Below, piece after piece: positions 32,864-42,226 of a stretch of 64,000 nt of DNA. Within the stretch, counting starts at the first letter, position 1. Each line of letters begins with the position of its first letter. A model generated the notes under the pieces. It was not told the origin of the DNA, did no database searches, and saw only the letters and a program-made list of their open reading frames with translations. The DNA is from Pseudomonadota bacterium. Lineage in GTDB: Bacteria > Pseudomonadota > Gammaproteobacteria > Steroidobacterales > Steroidobacteraceae. A program made the translations under genes and the position numbers. Location of the stretch: contig JAEYUC010000108.1 of assembly GCA_023433705.1 (NCBI GenBank), positions 1 through 64,000 on the forward strand, read 5' to 3'.

Positions 32864-35845
32864 TCAGAACGTTCCGCGAATACCGAGCAGCACGGCATAA
32901 CCCGGATCGTAGAACGTGCGCGCCGCGTTCGAGAACTGGATGCTGTCGTTGCCCCAGGTCTGACGCTGCGTCGATCCCGTGATGTTGATGACGTTCAGCG
33001 TGATCTGCGGCTCGGACGGCAGGCTCTCGAACTTCCAGCTGGCCGAGAGATCGAGCTGATCGTACTCGTCCGTCCAGAAGCGCGCGCCCGTGATGCCTTC
33101 CTGGTTGCTGCCGGAAGCGATCTGCCGGTCGTTATAGACATACGACAGGCGAACCGACGCCGGACCATGGTCGTAGTACAACGTGCCGTTGTACGTGACG
33201 GGCGAGATGCCCACCGCGACCGCCGGCTGACCACCCGTGCCACCTTCCGGACGCTGCGACACCTTCGTGTAGTTCACCTGGAAGCCGAAGCCATCCGTGA
33301 TGAAGTTCAGCGGCTGCACCCAGGTCGCTTCGTATCCGCGGATACGCAGTTTGCCGTCGGCATTGACCTGCTGCGTGGCGTTGACCGTCGCGTTGTTCGG
33401 ACCACCGCGCGAGTCGATCGCAGTCTGCTGCGTCGGCGACAGAGTGTCGTAGGTGATGCCGAGCGGCGCGAGGCTGTTGAACGGCAGGACCGACACCTGG
33501 CCCACGGTGAAGCCGGTGATCTGCTTCTGGAACAAGGTCAGGCCGACATAACCTTCGTCGCCCGTGTACCACTCACCGCCCAGGTCGATGTTGGTCGACA
33601 GGTACGGCTCGAGGGCCGGATTGCCGAGACCCACGGCCTGCGCCGACGGATCGCTGAAGGTCGCGTTCGGCAGCATGTCACGCGGATTCGCGCGCGTGAT
33701 CGTCTCCGAACCGGCGAAACGCAGCACGACGTCGTCGGTGACGTTCAGCGCGGCGCTGAACGACGGCAGGAACTCCGCATAACGTTCGGCCGTGCTCGCC
33801 TCGACGATCTCGACCGACGTGCCGTTGTTCAACGTCACCGGGCCGGCCACCCACTGGTCGGTGTCGACGAAGCGGCCACCGAGGTTGTAGCGCAGCGTGC
33901 GGTCGAACAACTCGCTCTCGCCGTTGAACTCGATGTAGTAACCCATCGTCCGCTCGCGGATCTTGCCGTTCGCGGCGCCGGTCGCCGAGCCGGTGCCCAC
34001 CGGCGCGTTGTCCGACAGCGCGTGGTAGTTAGTCGCGTCGAAGAACGCGTCGTAGTCCACGCTGATGAAGCCGGCCGGACCCGGGATCAGGTACTGCGCC
34101 AGGTTCGCCTGGGTGATCGCGGAGCCCGCCTGGCCATTGCAGGGCGGCGCCGCGGCCGGGGCGGGAATGAACGCGCCACCGCCGCCGCAGACGAGCTGCT
34201 GCCACTGGCGGCTGTTGTCACGGCCGGAGATGGTGCGGTACATCTGGTCGTAGGCGATGCCGACCTTCATGTTCGCCTGCTCGTCACCCCAGGTGAAGTC
34301 GAGGTGCGCGCCTTCGTTCTTCACGAGGCGCTTCTCGTTCTGAATGTTGACGCGGCCGCCGCCGGTCCACACCCAGCCGAGGTTGGGATCGTTGAGGTCG
34401 GCGTTCGTGGTGATGTTGACGAAGTCGCCAGTCGTGTTGTCGAACTCGGCGACGATGCCCTGGTTGAGCGGCGTGTTCACGAGGACCGTCGGCGCCTCGC
34501 GGAAGAACCAGCTGCGGCTCTTGTTGAGCGAGAGGTCGAAGCGCATTTCCTCGTTGAGCTCCCAGCGCAGGCCGGGGTTGAAGCCCCAGTAATCCACCTG
34601 CTCGTCATAGGGACGCGCTTCGAGGAAGAACTGCGCGTTCGCGAACGTGGCGCGTGTGACGACGTTGTTCTCGTCGACTTCCATGTTCGTCGGAATCAAC
34701 GCACCGTTGCGGCCGACCAGGTTGACGTCCAGTCGATTGAAACTGCGATTCGCCTCGGAGTAGAGCGTATCGGCATAGAGCTGCAGCGAGTCGTTGGGAC
34801 GGTACTCGAACGACACGAGACCCGAGTAGCGGTCACGCGTTCCGTCGAGATAGGCCGGACGACCCAGGCGCGGAATCAGCGCCCGGTCGATCTGGGCCAG
34901 CGTCAGGCCCGGGTTGATCGATTCCAGGTACGCGCCGTCGATCGGCGTGCCGGCGACGAGGCCCGCGCCCGCGTTGACCGGAACGGCGCCCGGGATGACC
35001 CAGCCATTGCCGCCGCCCACGTTGCAGCCTCCGTTGGCGCCCGCGCCCGCGTTGGCGCTGGTGCCGGCCGGCGGCGTGAGCCCGCACTGGAAGTAGCTCA
35101 GGTTCGGATTGGTGTATCCGATGGTCTCGAAGCCGTGCGTGGTCGAGTCGTTGCTGACACCCGCGACGCCGACGAGTACGCCGAACGTATCGTTCGTCCA
35201 GCTCGCGGTGAGTCCGCCGCGCGGATTGACGGTGCCGCTCTCTTCGCCGTAGTTAGCCTGCAGCTGGTAGTTGACGTGCGTGCCCGGATTGTCGAAGGGC
35301 CGCGCGGTGCGCATGTTCACCGTACCCGCGGCGCCGCCCTCGAGCTCGCTCGCCTTCGCCGACTTGCTGACGTCGAGGCGCGTGAACAGCTCCGTCGGGA
35401 ACAGGTCGAGGTCGACCTCGCGGTTCTGACCTTGGCCGTCGACGCGGCCGGTCGAAGCGACGCCGATGGCGGCGCCGTTGATCGTGGTCTTCGTGAAGTT
35501 GGTGTTGAGACCGCGGATCGCGACGTTGAGACCTTCGCCGTTCACTTCACGCGCGAGCTGCACGCCCGGAATGCGGTTCAGCGATTCGGCGATGTTGAGG
35601 TCCGGGAACTTGCCGATGTCTTCGGCGAAGACCGAATCCGAGAATCCGATGGATTCGCGCTTGGCGTTGGTCGCGCTCTGCAGCGAGGCCCGGAAGCCCG
35701 TCACGAGGACTTCTTCGACGGGCTCGTTGTCGCTGCCACTCGCCGAGTTGTCGGAGGTCTGCGCGACCGCGCTCGCCGACGCCAATGCCGCGGAGATCGC
35801 GGCGGTCAGGACGGATACTCGGAAAACCGATGGATCCTTGATCAT
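32864..35845 (-). CDS. TonB-dependent receptor, Xanthomonas/Caulobacter long type
   Basis: This 993-residue outer-membrane receptor is a paralogue of the one at 28653-31784. The signal peptide is VSVLTAAISAALASASAVAQ. The plug shares the VFAEDIGKFPDLNIAES and RIPGVQLAREVNGEG blocks, and the barrel ends in LLGIRGTF. I place the start at an ATG with GAGGGG 8 nt upstream, three codons inside a possible GTG start. The barrel contains Gly/Ala/Pro-rich loops (for example around residues 180-215). A copy of the FadR-like 18-mer lies about 370 nt upstream. The substrate is inferred to be a uronate-bearing oligosaccharide. Confidence 0.9.
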   Translation of the reverse strand: MIKDPSVFRVSVLTAAISAALASASAVAQTSDNSASGSDNEPVEEVLVTGFRASLQSATNAKRESIGFSDSVFAEDIGKFPDLNIAESLNRIPGVQLAREVNGEGLNVAIRGLNTNFTKTTINGAAIGVASTGRVDGQGQNREVDLDLFPTELFTRLDVSKSAKASELEGGAAGTVNMRTARPFDNPGTHVNYQLQANYGEESGTVNPRGGLTASWTNDTFGVLVGVAGVSNDSTTHGFETIGYTNPNLSYFQCGLTPPAGTSANAGAGANGGCNVGGGNGWVIPGAVPVNAGAGLVAGTPIDGAYLESINPGLTLAQIDRALIPRLGRPAYLDGTRDRYSGLVSFEYRPNDSLQLYADTLYSEANRSFNRLDVNLVGRNGALIPTNMEVDENNVVTRATFANAQFFLEARPYDEQVDYWGFNPGLRWELNEEMRFDLSLNKSRSWFFREAPTVLVNTPLNQGIVAEFDNTTGDFVNITTNADLNDPNLGWVWTGGGRVNIQNEKRLVKNEGAHLDFTWGDEQANMKVGIAYDQMYRTISGRDNSRQWQQLVCGGGGAFIPAPAAAPPCNGQAGSAITQANLAQYLIPGPAGFISVDYDAFFDATNYHALSDNAPVGTGSATGAANGKIRERTMGYYIEFNGESELFDRTLRYNLGGRFVDTDQWVAGPVTLNNGTSVEIVEASTAERYAEFLPSFSAALNVTDDVVLRFAGSETITRANPRDMLPNATFSDPSAQAVGLGNPALEPYLSTNIDLGGEWYTGDEGYVGLTLFQKQITGFTVGQVSVLPFNSLAPLGITYDTLSPTQQTAIDSRGGPNNATVNATQQVNADGKLRIRGYEATWVQPLNFITDGFGFQVNYTKVSQRPEGGTGGQPAVAVGISPVTYNGTLYYDHGPASVRLSYVYNDRQIASGSNQEGITGARFWTDEYDQLDLSASWKFESLPSEPQITLNVINITGSTQRQTWGNDSIQFSNAARTFYDPGYAVLLGIRGTF

Positions 35846-36555
35846 CACTTGCACCCCTCTAGTTCGATACCGATTTCACACGCGACGAAAAAACTTCACC
35901 GATCGAGATCGGCGCGCCCACGTGCCGTTTTTGTTTCAACAAGTTCGCTTGCACGAAGTGCGTGTGATGCTAGCAATGGAAGGTGCGCTAGCACCACAAG
36001 GAATTTCCGTTACTCTCTCGATAAAAATATCGAAACGTTGCCGCGAAACAACAGCGACCTAACTACTGCGCGGAGCGTGCGGGAACGAAGACATGAGCGG
36101 GACTCTTCCGTATCCGCCTGACCAGGCGCGATCGGAATCCGCGAGAAGAATTGTGCGAGCGGGGAAATGCGGCCGGTGGAACGGCCTCACCCCTTAAGTC
36201 AGGAAGGTATCAACTGGTCAGGCCAAATGCAAGGACCACTCTGGCCAGTGCTCCGACCAGTCAGGTCACGAGCCCGGCGGGCGATTGATGCCTGCGTCCG
36301 GGGGCATTCGCGGCGCGCCCTGCCCCTGCTCGCGCACTTCAGCGTCGACGGCGGTTGAGCGCGCACCGCTGGTTTCCGCCGATGGAACTCGCTCCAGGTG
36401 GGTTTTTGCCCTGGTTCTCGAACCCGGGCGCTCGTAGCTCGTCCGCTCGAATCCGGGTCGAGCCACGGAGCGACGCGCGGGGTAGTTAGCTTGCTGGGGC
36501 TCTCCGGGAGCCTGCGACGGCCGCGGGCACGTGTCCCGCGGCCGTCGCTGCCGGT
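35846..36555. other. 710-bp non-coding region upstream of the TonB receptor
   Basis: No open frame here has coding character. It holds the second FadR-like 18-mer (36215-36232), a nearby palindrome GACCAGTCAGGTC (36255-36267), and a pair of CTAG-centred palindromes (TGCTAGCA at 35968-35975, GTGCGCTAGCAC at 35983-35994) about 120-150 nt before the receptor start. The first 200 bp are clearly more AT-rich than the coding DNA and probably contain the receptor promoter and leader. No T-run terminator for exuT is evident. Confidence 0.5.
36214..36267. promoter_or_regulatory. Candidate FadR-type operators (copies 2 and 3)
   Basis: TGGTCAGGCCAAATGCAA at 36215-36232 matches the site at 31874-31891 in 17 of 18 positions. 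A second palindrome, GACC-AGTCA-GGTC, follows at 36255-36267. Both are upstream of the minus-strand TonB receptor, though about 370-420 nt from its start. Confidence 0.42.
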
Positions 36556-38085
36556 TCAGGCGGTTCGTGACTTCGGCAACCCTGCGTACAGCAGCCCGGA
36601 ACCGATCAGGAATACGCCAATCGCGGCCGTCACCGCCTGCGCCGCTCCGGACAGACTCGTGGCGCTCACGCACAGCTCCCAGTTGAGCCCGATGAGCGCC
36701 GCCAGCGTCACGCCGACCACCGCGATGATGCTGCCGGCCGTGACCAGCGGCGTGTGACGCGAATTGAGGTCCACGCCTGCATCGACGTTCACGGGATCGA
36801 AACGTCCGCGGAACCAGAACCAGAAGATGGCGAGACTGATCAGGTGCATGAACGCGGCCCAGATGAACACGAGCTCCTGCTTGCCCGTCCACTGGATCGC
36901 CAGCGCCGCGAGCAATGCGATGAACATGCCGCCGATGCCACCCGCCGTCGCTCCGAGGCCCACGACCGACCCGGACACTCTCTGCGGAAACAGGTCGGTC
37001 GCGGAGGTGAACAGGTTCGCCGACCACGCCTGGTGACAGGCCGTGGCGAGCGTGATCAGCGCGACGCACAACACGAAGTTGTCCGTGAAGTAGGCGATGA
37101 TCGAACCCGGCATGAATATGGCCGCGAGCAACATCGTGGTCATGCGCGCCTTGCCCACGTGCCAGCCGCTGCGAATCAGGTAGCCGGACAACCAGCCGCC
37201 GGCGATCGAGCCGATGCTCGAGCCCGTGTAGATGATGGCCATGAGTCCGGCGCTCTTGAGCAGGTTCTGTCCGCGTTCCGCGCTGAGGTAGGAAGGCAGC
37301 CAGAACAGGTAGAACCACCACACCGGATCGGTCAGGAACTTGCCGATCAGGAACGGCCAGATCTGCCGGTAACGCACCATCGCCGACCAGGATAGTTTGG
37401 TCGACTCCTGCGCGGCGGGCTGGCCCGAGCGGATGTAGTCGAGCTCCGCGGCGCCCACGCGCGGATGCGATTCCGGCGAGCCGAAGCTGCGCTGCCAGAA
37501 ATACAGCCAGATGAAGCCGGCCAGTCCCATGATGACGAACGCCCACTGCCAGCCCACCTCGTGCGCGAGCAACACGGTCAGCGGTGCGGCGATCACGCCG
37601 AGGCTGGTGCCGGAGTTGAAAACGCCCGTCGCGAGCGCGCGCTCCTTCTGCGGGAACCACATCGCCACGGCCTTGATGGACGCAGGGAAGTTCGCGGCCT
37701 CCGCCATGCCGAGCAGGAAGCGCATGATGACGAAGCCCATCACGGTGCCCACGAGTCCGTGACCCGCCGCCGCGAGCGACCAGACGATCAACGCGATCGC
37801 TAGGCTTTTCTTGACGCCGAACTTGTCGATGAAGATGCCGGCCACCGACGGGAATGCGGCGTATGCGCCGACGAACGCGAACACGATCCAGCCGTAGTCG
37901 ACTTCCTGCCAGCCCAGCTCGCCTTCGAGGATGGGCTTGAGCACGCCGAGTGCGTTGCGGTCGATGTAGTTGATCGTCGTGCAGACGAACAACAGCGCGC
38001 AGATCACCCAGCGATAGTTGCCGACCTTCGTCGCAACACCGGACTTCGTGCCACCGGTGTCATCCGAGATGTTGATAGAACTCAT
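36556..38085 (-). CDS. exuT: Hexuronate transporter, MFS (ExuT-like)
   Basis: This 509-residue inner-membrane symporter of the anion:cation symporter group probably imports glucuronate/galacturonate. Twelve hydrophobic segments are seen, with the ACS-type motifs NYIDRNALGVLKPIL, RFLLGMAEAANFPASIKAV, FNSGTSLGVIAAPL and WWFYLFWLPSYLS. An extra 60-residue C-terminal hydrophobic stretch (TAGSIIAVVGVTLAALIGL) exceeds the usual length of about 430 to 450. GGGGGGA lies 7 nt before the ATG. uxaC ends 41 nt upstream on the same strand, so uxaC-exuT form an operon whose product feeds the isomerase directly. Confidence 0.9.
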   Translation of the reverse strand: MSSINISDDTGGTKSGVATKVGNYRWVICALLFVCTTINYIDRNALGVLKPILEGELGWQEVDYGWIVFAFVGAYAAFPSVAGIFIDKFGVKKSLAIALIVWSLAAAGHGLVGTVMGFVIMRFLLGMAEAANFPASIKAVAMWFPQKERALATGVFNSGTSLGVIAAPLTVLLAHEVGWQWAFVIMGLAGFIWLYFWQRSFGSPESHPRVGAAELDYIRSGQPAAQESTKLSWSAMVRYRQIWPFLIGKFLTDPVWWFYLFWLPSYLSAERGQNLLKSAGLMAIIYTGSSIGSIAGGWLSGYLIRSGWHVGKARMTTMLLAAIFMPGSIIAYFTDNFVLCVALITLATACHQAWSANLFTSATDLFPQRVSGSVVGLGATAGGIGGMFIALLAALAIQWTGKQELVFIWAAFMHLISLAIFWFWFRGRFDPVNVDAGVDLNSRHTPLVTAGSIIAVVGVTLAALIGLNWELCVSATSLSGAAQAVTAAIGVFLIGSGLLYAGLPKSRTA

Positions 38086-38126
38086 TCAGCTTCCCCCCAG
38101 GACCGTGATGCAGGGCCGTTCGTCGA

Positions 38127-39533
38127 TCAAAGCTTGTAGGCTTTCTTCGGAAATTCGTACGCGAGCTGCGGCGCGAGTTCGGCCGCTTCGTCCTCGGGCA
38201 GGCGATGTTCCGCCACGAGACGCGCCAGGAATGAGCAGTCGATGCGTCGCGCCACGTCGTGGCGCGACGGAATGGAAAGGAACGCGCGCGTGTCGTCGTT
38301 GAAACCGACGGTGTTGTAGAAACCCGCGGTCTCCGTGGTCTGCTCGCGGAAACGCATCATGCCTTCCGGGCTGTCATGGAACCACCAGGCGGGGCCCAGC
38401 TTGAGCGCGGGATAGTGCCCGGCGAGCGGCGCGAGCTCGCGCGCGTAGCTGGTCTCGTCGAGCGTGAACACGATGATCGTGAGCGCGGGATCGTTGCCGA
38501 AGCGGTTCAGCAGTGGCCGCAATGCGCCCACGTAATCGGTGCGCATCGGGATGTCGGCGCCGACGTTGGGACCGAATTTGTCGAACAGCGGCGCGTTGTG
38601 ATTGCGCCAGGAGCCGGGATGGATCTGCAGCACGAGCTTGTCGTCGAGGCTCATGCGCGCCATCTCGGTGAGCATCTGGCCGCGGAACAGGTCCGCGTCG
38701 CCGGGTTGCGCGGCGTTGCGCACGATGCGATGGAACAGCGCCTCGGCATCGGCGGGCGACAGGTCCGCGGTGCGTGCCGTCGGGTGGCCGTGATCGGTCG
38801 AGGTCGCGCCCATCACCGCGAAGAACGCGCGGCGCTTGCGATGCGCGGCGAGGTAGCCGCGCCACGAGAGCGCGTCTTCACCGGTGAGCTCGCTGAATTT
38901 CTTGAGATTGTCGAGGAAACCGATCGCATCGGGATCGACGACGTTGTCGGGACGGTAGGCCGTGATCACGCGTCCGTGCCAACCGCTCTTGCGGATGGTG
39001 ACGTGATGCAGCAGGTCGTCGAGCGGCGACTCGGTCGTGGCGAGCGCCTCGATGTTGAACCGCTCGAACAGCGCGCGCGGCCGGAATTCGGGCTTCTGCA
39101 GCTTTTCGGCGATGCGGTCGTAGGTGGCGTCCGCGTTCGCGGGCGTCAGCGGGATCGGCGCGTCGAAGACGCTCGACAGCACCCAGTCGAACCACATGCG
39201 AGACGGGGTTCCGCGGAATAGATAGTAGTGCTTCGCGAACAGGCGCCAGATCTTGCGCGAGTCGCGTTCCGTGTTCCCACCGTCCACCCGCGCGACGCCG
39301 AATTCCTCGAGCTTGACGCCCTGGCTGTACAACATACGGAAAACATAGTGGTCGGGCGTCAACAAGAGGCTTGCTGGATCTGCGAACGGCACGTTGTCCG
39401 CGAACCACTTGGGATCCGTATGCCCGTGCGGGCTGATGATGGGCAGATCCTTGACGAGGGCATACAGGTTGCGCGCGATGGATCGAGTCGTGGGATCGGC
39501 GGGAAAAAGCCGATCAGGATTGAGTTTGTCCAT
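38127..39533 (-). CDS. uxaC: Uronate isomerase (glucuronate to fructuronate)
   Basis: This 468-residue amidohydrolase-fold enzyme interconverts glucuronate with fructuronate, or galacturonate with tagaturonate. Typical blocks are the metal site ISPHGHTDPKWFADN, HYYLFRGTPSRMWFDWVL, TTESPLDDLLHH, RVITAYRPDNVVDPD, LQIHPGSWRNHN, and the C-terminal AWWFHDSPEGM and FNDDTRAFLSIPSRHDVARR. Length is normal. It is the first gene of the uxaC-exuT operon and is divergent from the ManD gene, with 70 to 90 bp between. Confidence 0.96.
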   Translation of the reverse strand: MDKLNPDRLFPADPTTRSIARNLYALVKDLPIISPHGHTDPKWFADNVPFADPASLLLTPDHYVFRMLYSQGVKLEEFGVARVDGGNTERDSRKIWRLFAKHYYLFRGTPSRMWFDWVLSSVFDAPIPLTPANADATYDRIAEKLQKPEFRPRALFERFNIEALATTESPLDDLLHHVTIRKSGWHGRVITAYRPDNVVDPDAIGFLDNLKKFSELTGEDALSWRGYLAAHRKRRAFFAVMGATSTDHGHPTARTADLSPADAEALFHRIVRNAAQPGDADLFRGQMLTEMARMSLDDKLVLQIHPGSWRNHNAPLFDKFGPNVGADIPMRTDYVGALRPLLNRFGNDPALTIIVFTLDETSYARELAPLAGHYPALKLGPAWWFHDSPEGMMRFREQTTETAGFYNTVGFNDDTRAFLSIPSRHDVARRIDCSFLARLVAEHRLPEDEAAELAPQLAYEFPKKAYKL

Positions 39534-39621
39534 ATTGGTAGTATGCGGCCCGTCAGTGCGGTCACCTTAATCGTGCCCGGGCGGGCGAAGTTAATTCTTA
39601 ATGCCGAAGGGAGCAATGGGC

Positions 39622-40878
39622 GTGAGCATCGCGGAGTCGAATAATTCAAAGATCGGGTCGGCACGAGACCGTGAAATCGTTTCCGCGGAGGTCATCGTCA
39701 CCTGCCCCGCGCGCAACTTCGTCACGCTCAAGATCGTCACGCGTTCAGGGGTTACCGGTATCGGCGACGCGACGCTCAACGGTCGCGAGCTCGCGGTGGC
39801 GTCGTATCTCAAGGACCACCTCGTGCCGAATCTCATCGGCCGCGACGCGGGACGCATCGAAGACATCTTCCAGTTTTTCTACAAGGGCGCGTACTGGCGA
39901 CGCGGCCCGGTCACGATGACCGCGATCGCGGCGGTCGACGTTGCGCTCTGGGACATTCTCGGAAAAATGTCGAACCTGCCGCTGTACCAGTTGCTCGGCG
40001 GCCGCTCGCGCGATGGCGTGCTCGTGTATGGCCATGCGAACGGCAAGGACATGGAAGAGTGCAGCGACGAAGTCGGCAAGTACATCGCCCAAGGCTACAA
40101 GGCGATCCGCGCGCAGAGCGGCGTGCCCGGCATCAAGAAAGCTTACGGAATCAGCAATCTCAAGAACGCCTATGAACCGGCCGAGAGCGAACTTCCTCTC
40201 GAGACCGTCTGGTCGACCTCGAAATATCTCGAGTTCGTGCCGAAACTCTTCGAGCGCCTGCGCAAGGACCACGGCAACGAGATCGAACTGCTGCACGACG
40301 TGCATCACCGGTTGACGCCGAACGAAGCGGCGCGGCTCGGCAAGTCTCTGGAACCCTATCGCCTGTTCTGGATGGAAGACTGCACGCCGGCGGAAAACCA
40401 GAAATCATTCGAACACGTGCGGCGCCACACGGTGACGCCGCTGGCCGTCGGCGAAGTGTTCAACAGCATCTGGGATTGCAAACATCTCATCGAGAATCAG
40501 CTGATCGACTACATCCGCACGACCATCGTGCATGGCGGCGGCATTACGCACGTGCGCCGTATCGCGGATTTCGCGGCGCTGCACTCGGTGCGTACCGGGT
40601 TCCACGGCGCCACGGACCTGTCGCCGGTGTGCATGGGCGCGGCGCTGCACTTCGATACCTGGGTGCCCAACTTCGGCATCCAGGAATACATGAAACACGC
40701 GCCGGAGACGGACGCGGTGTTTCCGCACGACTACACGTTCAAGGACGGCCGCCTGCATTGCGGCGAGTCGGCCGGACACGGCGTCACGATCGACGAGAAA
40801 CTCGCCGCGAAGTATCCGTACAACCCGAAGCAGCTTCCGATCGCGCGTCTCGAAGACGGCACGATGTGGGATTGGTGA
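39622..40878 (+). CDS. manD: D-mannonate dehydratase, ManD type (enolase superfamily)
   Basis: This roughly 418-residue enzyme dehydrates mannonate to KDG, replacing the unrelated UxuA. Enolase-superfamily features are present: the active-site Arg in KAIRAQSGVPG, a Tyr in IKKAYGI, metal Asp and catalytic His in LLHDVHHRL, metal Glu in FWMEDCTP and LAVGEVFNS, then TDLSPVCMGAA and the C-terminal DGTMWDW. These fit the high-activity ManD group rather than the galactarate-like ones. GGGAG 8 nt before a GTG at 39622 supports that start; ATGs at 39601 and 39616 are alternatives. Its stop is one base from the convergent CE15 stop. Confidence 0.92.
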   Translation: MSIAESNNSKIGSARDREIVSAEVIVTCPARNFVTLKIVTRSGVTGIGDATLNGRELAVASYLKDHLVPNLIGRDAGRIEDIFQFFYKGAYWRRGPVTMTAIAAVDVALWDILGKMSNLPLYQLLGGRSRDGVLVYGHANGKDMEECSDEVGKYIAQGYKAIRAQSGVPGIKKAYGISNLKNAYEPAESELPLETVWSTSKYLEFVPKLFERLRKDHGNEIELLHDVHHRLTPNEAARLGKSLEPYRLFWMEDCTPAENQKSFEHVRRHTVTPLAVGEVFNSIWDCKHLIENQLIDYIRTTIVHGGGITHVRRIADFAALHSVRTGFHGATDLSPVCMGAALHFDTWVPNFGIQEYMKHAPETDAVFPHDYTFKDGRLHCGESAGHGVTIDEKLAAKYPYNPKQLPIARLEDGTMWDW

Positions 40879-40879
40879 G

Positions 40880-42226
40880 TCAGTCGAAGTATCGCGCGGC
40901 GAAATCCAGGAAGGTCGGCCAGTTAGGTCCGGACGTATGTCCGCCCGCGTGCTGGCGCCACGCGAGTTCACCCTGAGTGAGCGACGTTTCGATGGGCGGA
41001 AATTCCGTCGTGTCGAGCGCGCGCCTGCCTAACAACTTCCAGACCGGGCTCGCCGCGACCGTCGACATGAACATGCCGCGTGGATCGACCCAGGCATCGC
41101 CTTCGGCGGGATTTCCCGTGCCGATGAACAACGGCCGCGGCGCCGCGAGCGCGATCAGCTCGTGCGAATCGACCGGCAGATCGTTGGGCGTGAGTGGCCC
41201 CGCGTACTTGATGTAGTTGCCGGCCATCCAGTGGTACTCGCCGCTCCCGGCGACGTTTTCGAGCAACTCGCCGATGCGCCGGCGATGCAACGCGGCGCCG
41301 CCCATGCCGGACGAACCGATGAAGCCGATTGCGTAACGCGGTTCGTAGGCCATCGTCACGAGCGCGGCCTTGCCGAAGCGCGACACGCCTTCGATGACCG
41401 CGCGTTTCGCGTCCACTTCCGGATTCGTCTCGAGATAATCGAGCAGGCGCGACGCGCCCCAGGCCCAGGCGCGCAACGCGCCCCAGTCGTCGGGCTTGCG
41501 GGTCTGTCCCTTGTTGACGAGCCCGATGATGCCCTTCGTGAGACCGGCGCCGTTGTCCGCCTGGATCGAGGTGGTCGAGAGAACCGCGTAAGCCCAGCCG
41601 CGCGCGATCACCTGCTCCTGCCACGTCGGTGACGGCGGCGCGGGAAAACGTCCGCGGAATTCGAATGGAAAGAACTCGACGATCACCGGCACGCCGCGGG
41701 CATCCCTGGGCGTCGTCAGCTCGGCCTCGATGTCGACGCTGACGAGTGGATAGGCCGAGTTGTCGACGTGGCCGACCAGCTTGCGGAACACCACCGGCTT
41801 GCCGCCGACCGACTCCTCGCGAGTCTCCTTCACCGACCAGGTCACGCCGGGCACGTTCTCCGGCATGCGGCCATACACCTCGCGGTCGAACAGCTCGACG
41901 ATTTCCGGGCGGCGTTTCTTCCACCAGGTCTTCGCATCCTCGACGGGTTTGCCGTTCGCGAGCGTGAGCACGGCGGGCAGTTCCGGATACGGATTGCCCT
42001 TCGACTCGTCGTAGTTGGCCGCGTTGGCCGCGTTCGGATCGCGGCCATTCGCTCCCTGGCGAATGGCCGTGATCCCGAGCTTCTCCATCATGAGCTCGTG
42101 ATCCTGCTCCGCGCTGAGCTCGAGCGGCGGAGCAGGATCGGCCGCGAACGCGCCGGGCACCGACAGCAGCCAGATCAATCCACCGACGGCGGCCGCGCGC
42201 ATGCCCCGCCTCCTTCGACGGCTCAT
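40880..42226 (-). CDS. Secreted glucuronoyl esterase, CE15 family
   Basis: This 448-residue exported alpha/beta hydrolase should cut ester bonds between lignin alcohols and 4-O-methylglucuronate on xylan. A signal peptide (AAAVGGLIWLLSVPGAFA, after an Arg-rich start) precedes the catalytic domain. The nucleophile Ser is in GVSRFGKAAL (the CE15 G-x-S-R-x-G-K pattern), GSSGMGGAALHRR is the following block, and the His lies in RQHAGGHTSGPNWPTF. The ATG overlaps the GH67 stop as ATGA, so the esterase and the alpha-glucuronidase are translated together. This supports glucuronoxylan as the target. Confidence 0.88.
   Translation of the reverse strand: MSRRRRRGMRAAAVGGLIWLLSVPGAFAADPAPPLELSAEQDHELMMEKLGITAIRQGANGRDPNAANAANYDESKGNPYPELPAVLTLANGKPVEDAKTWWKKRRPEIVELFDREVYGRMPENVPGVTWSVKETREESVGGKPVVFRKLVGHVDNSAYPLVSVDIEAELTTPRDARGVPVIVEFFPFEFRGRFPAPPSPTWQEQVIARGWAYAVLSTTSIQADNGAGLTKGIIGLVNKGQTRKPDDWGALRAWAWGASRLLDYLETNPEVDAKRAVIEGVSRFGKAALVTMAYEPRYAIGFIGSSGMGGAALHRRRIGELLENVAGSGEYHWMAGNYIKYAGPLTPNDLPVDSHELIALAAPRPLFIGTGNPAEGDAWVDPRGMFMSTVAASPVWKLLGRRALDTTEFPPIETSLTQGELAWRQHAGGHTSGPNWPTFLDFAARYFD

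Noticed and set aside
32543..36121. A 1192-codon plus-strand open frame opposite the TonB receptor.
   Set aside because: It is the antisense image of a receptor with signal peptide, plug and barrel. The composition is that of a shadow frame.
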